From Endozoicomonas acroporae (lineage in GTDB: Bacteria; Pseudomonadota; Gammaproteobacteria; Pseudomonadales; Endozoicomonadaceae), in assembly GCF_002864045.1 (NCBI RefSeq), contig NZ_PJPV01000074.1, positions 1 to 64,000 of the forward strand: a stretch of 64,000 bases of DNA, written 5' to 3'. The notes below the pieces were generated by a model. That model saw nothing but the letters and a program-made list of their open reading frames with translations. It did no database searches and was not told where the DNA came from. A program made the position numbers and the translations under genes. This document shows positions 61,473 to 64,000 of the stretch, piece by piece. Numbering within the stretch: the stretch's first letter is position 1; each line of letters starts with the position of its first letter.

Positions 61473-61853
61473 ATGAAAGTAAAAATGATCTGTGCGCTGT
61501 ATGTGGCAATCATGCTTATGGGATGTGAACCACCGTATGACAAGCCGGTGGTCGATAATAAAACTGCTGAAGCCATCTGTCAGGCCAAAGACAACCTGCC
61601 CGGTGGCTGGACAAAATCTGAAGTTACTCCAGAGGTTCTGAAGGCGGTAAAGCTGGTGGTCAAGGGAGTGGAGAAATCGGCCAAACTGAAAAAAATGCTG
61701 GCGGTGCATTCTCAGATTGTTAATGGGGTGAATTACGCGCTGGAGTTCCAGTTGGAAAATGGCACGATCTGGAGTGCCATTGTTTATCGTGATCTTGAGG
61801 GAAAATACAACATTACCCAGACACCTATTCCCGGACTATTCTGTGATCACTGA
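61473..61853 (+). CDS. cystatin-like lipoprotein
   Basis: 126 aa from the ATG at 61473. A lipoprotein signal (MKVKMICALYVAIMLMGC) is followed by a domain resembling cystatins: a GG pair (LPGGWTKSEVTPEVLKAVKL), the amphipathic helix, and the QxVxG protease-binding loop as QIVNGVNYALEFQ, then strand IWSAIVYRDLEGKYNI. Cystatins inhibit papain-like cysteine proteases, which in animals reside in lysosomes. Expected location is an outer-membrane or periplasmic anchor. The frame is open upstream to 61362 but that part overlaps the repeat. Isolated between a MITE-like element and the crotonase. Confidence 0.75.
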   Translation: MKVKMICALYVAIMLMGCEPPYDKPVVDNKTAEAICQAKDNLPGGWTKSEVTPEVLKAVKLVVKGVEKSAKLKKMLAVHSQIVNGVNYALEFQLENGTIWSAIVYRDLEGKYNITQTPIPGLFCDH

Positions 61854-61958
61854 CCGGTTTCATGTCTGATCGGCGGATCATGTGCTTTTGCGACAGCAGC
61901 CGTTTTATGGAATGATTCACTCCGAGAATAATAATTACCGGCTGCTGTTGAGGTTCCC

Positions 61959-62771
61959 ATGTCTGATCAAACCCGTGTGCTCTTTGCAGTGAAAGATCGC
62001 ATTGCCTACGTCACCATGAACCGTCCTGAGAAGCATAACGGCCTGGATATGGCCATGTTTCGTGACATGATTGCTACCGCAAAAAAAATCCGGAAGGATC
62101 GCTCGATCCGCTGCGTGATTCTCTCCGGGAATGGCTCCTCTTTTTGCTCAGGACTGGATTTTCAGGCCGTCAACAAAGACCCGGGCATAGTGGCAAAAGT
62201 CTTTCTTAAATTGCCGTGGACCAAACTGAACATTGCCCAGGAGATAGCCCATTGCTGGCGAGATCTGCCGGTCCCGGTTGTTTCCGTTATTCACGGTAAC
62301 TGCTTTGGTGGTGGGATGCAGATTATCCTGGCCACGGATTATCGCATTGCCAGGGCGGATGCCAGCCTTGCCATTATGGAGATGAAGTGGGGCTTGATTC
62401 CCGATATGAGTGGTATGGTTACACTCTCCCGGCTGACCCGTATTGATATTGCCCAGGAGCTGACCATAACCGGGCGTAAATTCACTGCCCGGGAGGGGCA
62501 CGAGTTCGGTTTGATCAGCCGGTTGGCTGATGACCCGATGGCGGCAGCAGAACAGCTTGCCCAAACGATTTGCAGGCAATCGCCGGATGCCGTTGCCGCA
62601 GCCAAATACCTGTTCAGAAAAACCTGGAAAGCCGACACCTGGAAAGCCCTGCGCTGGGAGCGCTGGGTTCAGGCACGCCTGCTGGGGCGTAAAAACCAGC
62701 GCATTGCCATGAAAAATGGTCTGAGTAAATCAGACGATCCTCTGCCGTTTATTGACCGGCGCTCATTTTGA
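61959..62771 (+). CDS. enoyl-CoA hydratase/isomerase (crotonase) family protein
   Basis: 270 aa. Crotonase fold with the oxyanion-hole segments SSFCSGLDFQAV and HGNCFGGGMQIILATDYRIA. The first catalytic Glu of hydratases is missing, while EMKWGLIPDMSG carries the Glu and Asp positions used by dienoyl-CoA isomerases, so an isomerase-type reaction is more likely than hydration (inference from family knowledge). YITMNRPEKHN-like N-terminus is typical. Stand-alone, with about 100 bp of leader. Possibly used in breakdown of unsaturated fatty acids. Confidence 0.9.
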   Translation: MSDQTRVLFAVKDRIAYVTMNRPEKHNGLDMAMFRDMIATAKKIRKDRSIRCVILSGNGSSFCSGLDFQAVNKDPGIVAKVFLKLPWTKLNIAQEIAHCWRDLPVPVVSVIHGNCFGGGMQIILATDYRIARADASLAIMEMKWGLIPDMSGMVTLSRLTRIDIAQELTITGRKFTAREGHEFGLISRLADDPMAAAEQLAQTICRQSPDAVAAAKYLFRKTWKADTWKALRWERWVQARLLGRKNQRIAMKNGLSKSDDPLPFIDRRSF

Positions 62772-62801
62772 CAGGCAACCGGTCTATATAGTTTTTTATT
62801 G

Positions 62802-63980
62802 CTAAAGCCCGCATCTGATAAAGAGGTCGCCGTCTACCAGGCATTCGTCCATCATCTTTTTCTGGCTTATAGAAATACAGTCGACATAAGTCTCTGGATT
62901 ATTTTCCGGGTTTGGATGCCTGATTACGTTTTCAACAATAAGAATGACATCACTGTGTATCACCACACCGCTCCTGCCAAGGATTTCAAATACAATAGAT
63001 CCGGCAAATTGCTGAGACTGTATCGGATCATAAAGCGATGGCATAAGCCCAATGGACAGACCGATATCCCGATCCTGATCTGCGCTATCACCAGTAAGAT
63101 AAATTCGTGCACATAATGCATGTCCTTTAACTGAATGAAACAAGGGACTGATGAGTTGTTGACTATCACCACTCCTGATCTTATCCAACTCATTTTTGAA
63201 ACCGGGTATCTTCCAGAGTAAAACGCCGTTGCCGGTGGTTGCTTTGTGGATTTGTAGTTCCAGCTCAAGCTTCTGTATTTGTGATTGCTGGCTAACAATG
63301 GCTCTGCACAGTTCATCGATGCTATCGGTCTGGTTTTGATAGGCACGCCTTAGCCCGGCGAAGCCATTGAGTACCTCCCCAAACTGTTTAACCATGGCTT
63401 CGTACTGGGCATAGGCTATGGTCGGAGTTGCCAGTACCGCTGCTGTTGCTCCTTCAGTCTCGCTGGTTGCAGTGGTTGGCTCAGGCAGTATCAGCGGGTT
63501 GACCCCGGGCTTATTGACAACAGATGCCAACGTCCGGGCGGGATGTTCATCGTCATTATGGTAATGGGCAGGCAGTTCATGCAGAGACAGCCACTGGCCG
63601 CATTCGATGCCCGGAGGAGAATCTTCAGCGCCCTTCAAATTATTCAGCATTACGCCTCTGGCACAAGCAACCTCCAGGCTTTTCGACAACTCAGTCAACA
63701 CCTGGCACTGTGCAAACCGATTAACCTCAGGACAAAATTTTCTGGCACATCGAATGTCAGCGGGCAGGGGCAAGGCATTATTGTCGTCTTGGTGAGGTAG
63801 TGTAGATGGCGACTGCCTTGCCAGGTCTATGACCCCGCAATGCTGATCACCCTGAGCGCTCTCCGGCGGGTAGGGTGCGCTTTCAATAACATGGGAAGGA
63901 TCATAAATTTTACTTGAGTCACGCGACTTGATTGTCTTGCTGGTTAAATTTGAACACGGGAAGCAATACAGCTGCGGCAA
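62802..63980 (-). CDS. TRAF-like protein with C-terminal MATH domain (5' end may be outside the window)
   Basis: At least 392 aa; the first visible start is a TTG at 63980, but the frame is open to base 64000, so the true N-terminus may lie beyond the edge. Residues ~77-143 are Cys/His-rich (DIRCARKFCPEV ... ECGQWLSLHELPAHYHND), like a degenerate TRAF-type zinc finger. Residues ~190-247 form a coiled coil (IVSQQSQIQKLELELQIHK). Residues ~250-390 are a TRAF-C/MATH domain: NGVLLWKIPGFKNELDKIRS, ISPLFHSVKGHALCARIYL, IGLSIGLMPSLYD, AGSIVFEIL. This is the order of metazoan TRAF adaptors. Inference: effector that interferes with host TRAF/ubiquitin or innate immune signalling. Confidence 0.85.
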   Translation of the reverse strand: MPQLYCFPCSNLTSKTIKSRDSSKIYDPSHVIESAPYPPESAQGDQHCGVIDLARQSPSTLPHQDDNNALPLPADIRCARKFCPEVNRFAQCQVLTELSKSLEVACARGVMLNNLKGAEDSPPGIECGQWLSLHELPAHYHNDDEHPARTLASVVNKPGVNPLILPEPTTATSETEGATAAVLATPTIAYAQYEAMVKQFGEVLNGFAGLRRAYQNQTDSIDELCRAIVSQQSQIQKLELELQIHKATTGNGVLLWKIPGFKNELDKIRSGDSQQLISPLFHSVKGHALCARIYLTGDSADQDRDIGLSIGLMPSLYDPIQSQQFAGSIVFEILGRSGVVIHSDVILIVENVIRHPNPENNPETYVDCISISQKKMMDECLVDGDLFIRCGL

Positions 63981-64000
63981 CAGATCAGCGTCAGCTGGCC

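Overview
The window looks like the chromosome of a marine, host-associated gammaproteobacterium. The core gene order (rpsB-tsf-pyrH-frr-uppS-cdsA-dxr-rseP-bamA-skp-lpxD-fabZ-lpxA-lpxB-rnhB ... dnaE-accA-tilS ... pyrG-kdsA ... eno ... ftsB-ispD-ispF-truD-surE-pcm ... nlpD-rpoS-fdxA-mutS) is the classic gammaproteobacterial one, and rpoS-fdxA-mutS is a Pseudomonas/Oceanospirillales-type arrangement. The unusual density of eukaryotic-like proteins points to a symbiont or intracellular bacterium of animals, with Endozoicomonas or a relative as my best guess. That assignment is inference, because no rRNA gene is present.

Layout. 1-15.9 kb: a dense block for translation factors, isoprenoid and phospholipid precursors, outer-membrane assembly and lipid A, with many 1-8 nt overlaps. 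16.1-24.0 kb: a giant gene (about 2600 aa) with two midasin/dynein-type AAA+ modules and a transglutaminase-like domain. 24.1-31.3 kb: dnaE, an orphan gene, accA and tilS. 31.3-34.3 kb: a 1000-aa protein with a glycine-rich collagen-like front end, on the minus strand. 34.6-37.2 kb: pyrG and kdsA. 37.3-42.3 kb: an accessory insertion before eno carrying a protein with a eukaryotic-type basic helix-loop-helix domain, a DUF6506 protein, two tandem paralogous membrane proteins, a 468-aa orphan and a DUF406 protein. 42.5-43.8 kb: eno. 44.0-45.9 kb: an F-box plus WD40-like propeller protein. 46.3-56.7 kb: ftsB to mutS. 57.0-64.0 kb: a RelE/XRE toxin-antitoxin pair, two membrane/coiled-coil orphans, a cystatin-like lipoprotein, a crotonase and a TRAF-like protein (zf-TRAF-like region, coiled coil, MATH domain) that runs off the window edge.

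The repeated theme is that each break in the conserved housekeeping order is filled by a gene that looks like a host-directed effector (bHLH, F-box/WD40, TRAF/MATH, collagen-like, cystatin-like, midasin-like AAA), often beside copies or fragments of a non-coding inverted-repeat (MITE-like) family. Copies or fragments are seen at 1-33, 2319-2390, 2576-2790, 23941-23992, 40163-40240 and 61208-61419. The bHLH protein is the most striking item: it has the NARERKR basic motif and a near-canonical helix 2 and could be a nuclear-targeted transcription-factor mimic. No secretion system, phage, IS transposase, CRISPR array, tRNA or rRNA gene was recognised.
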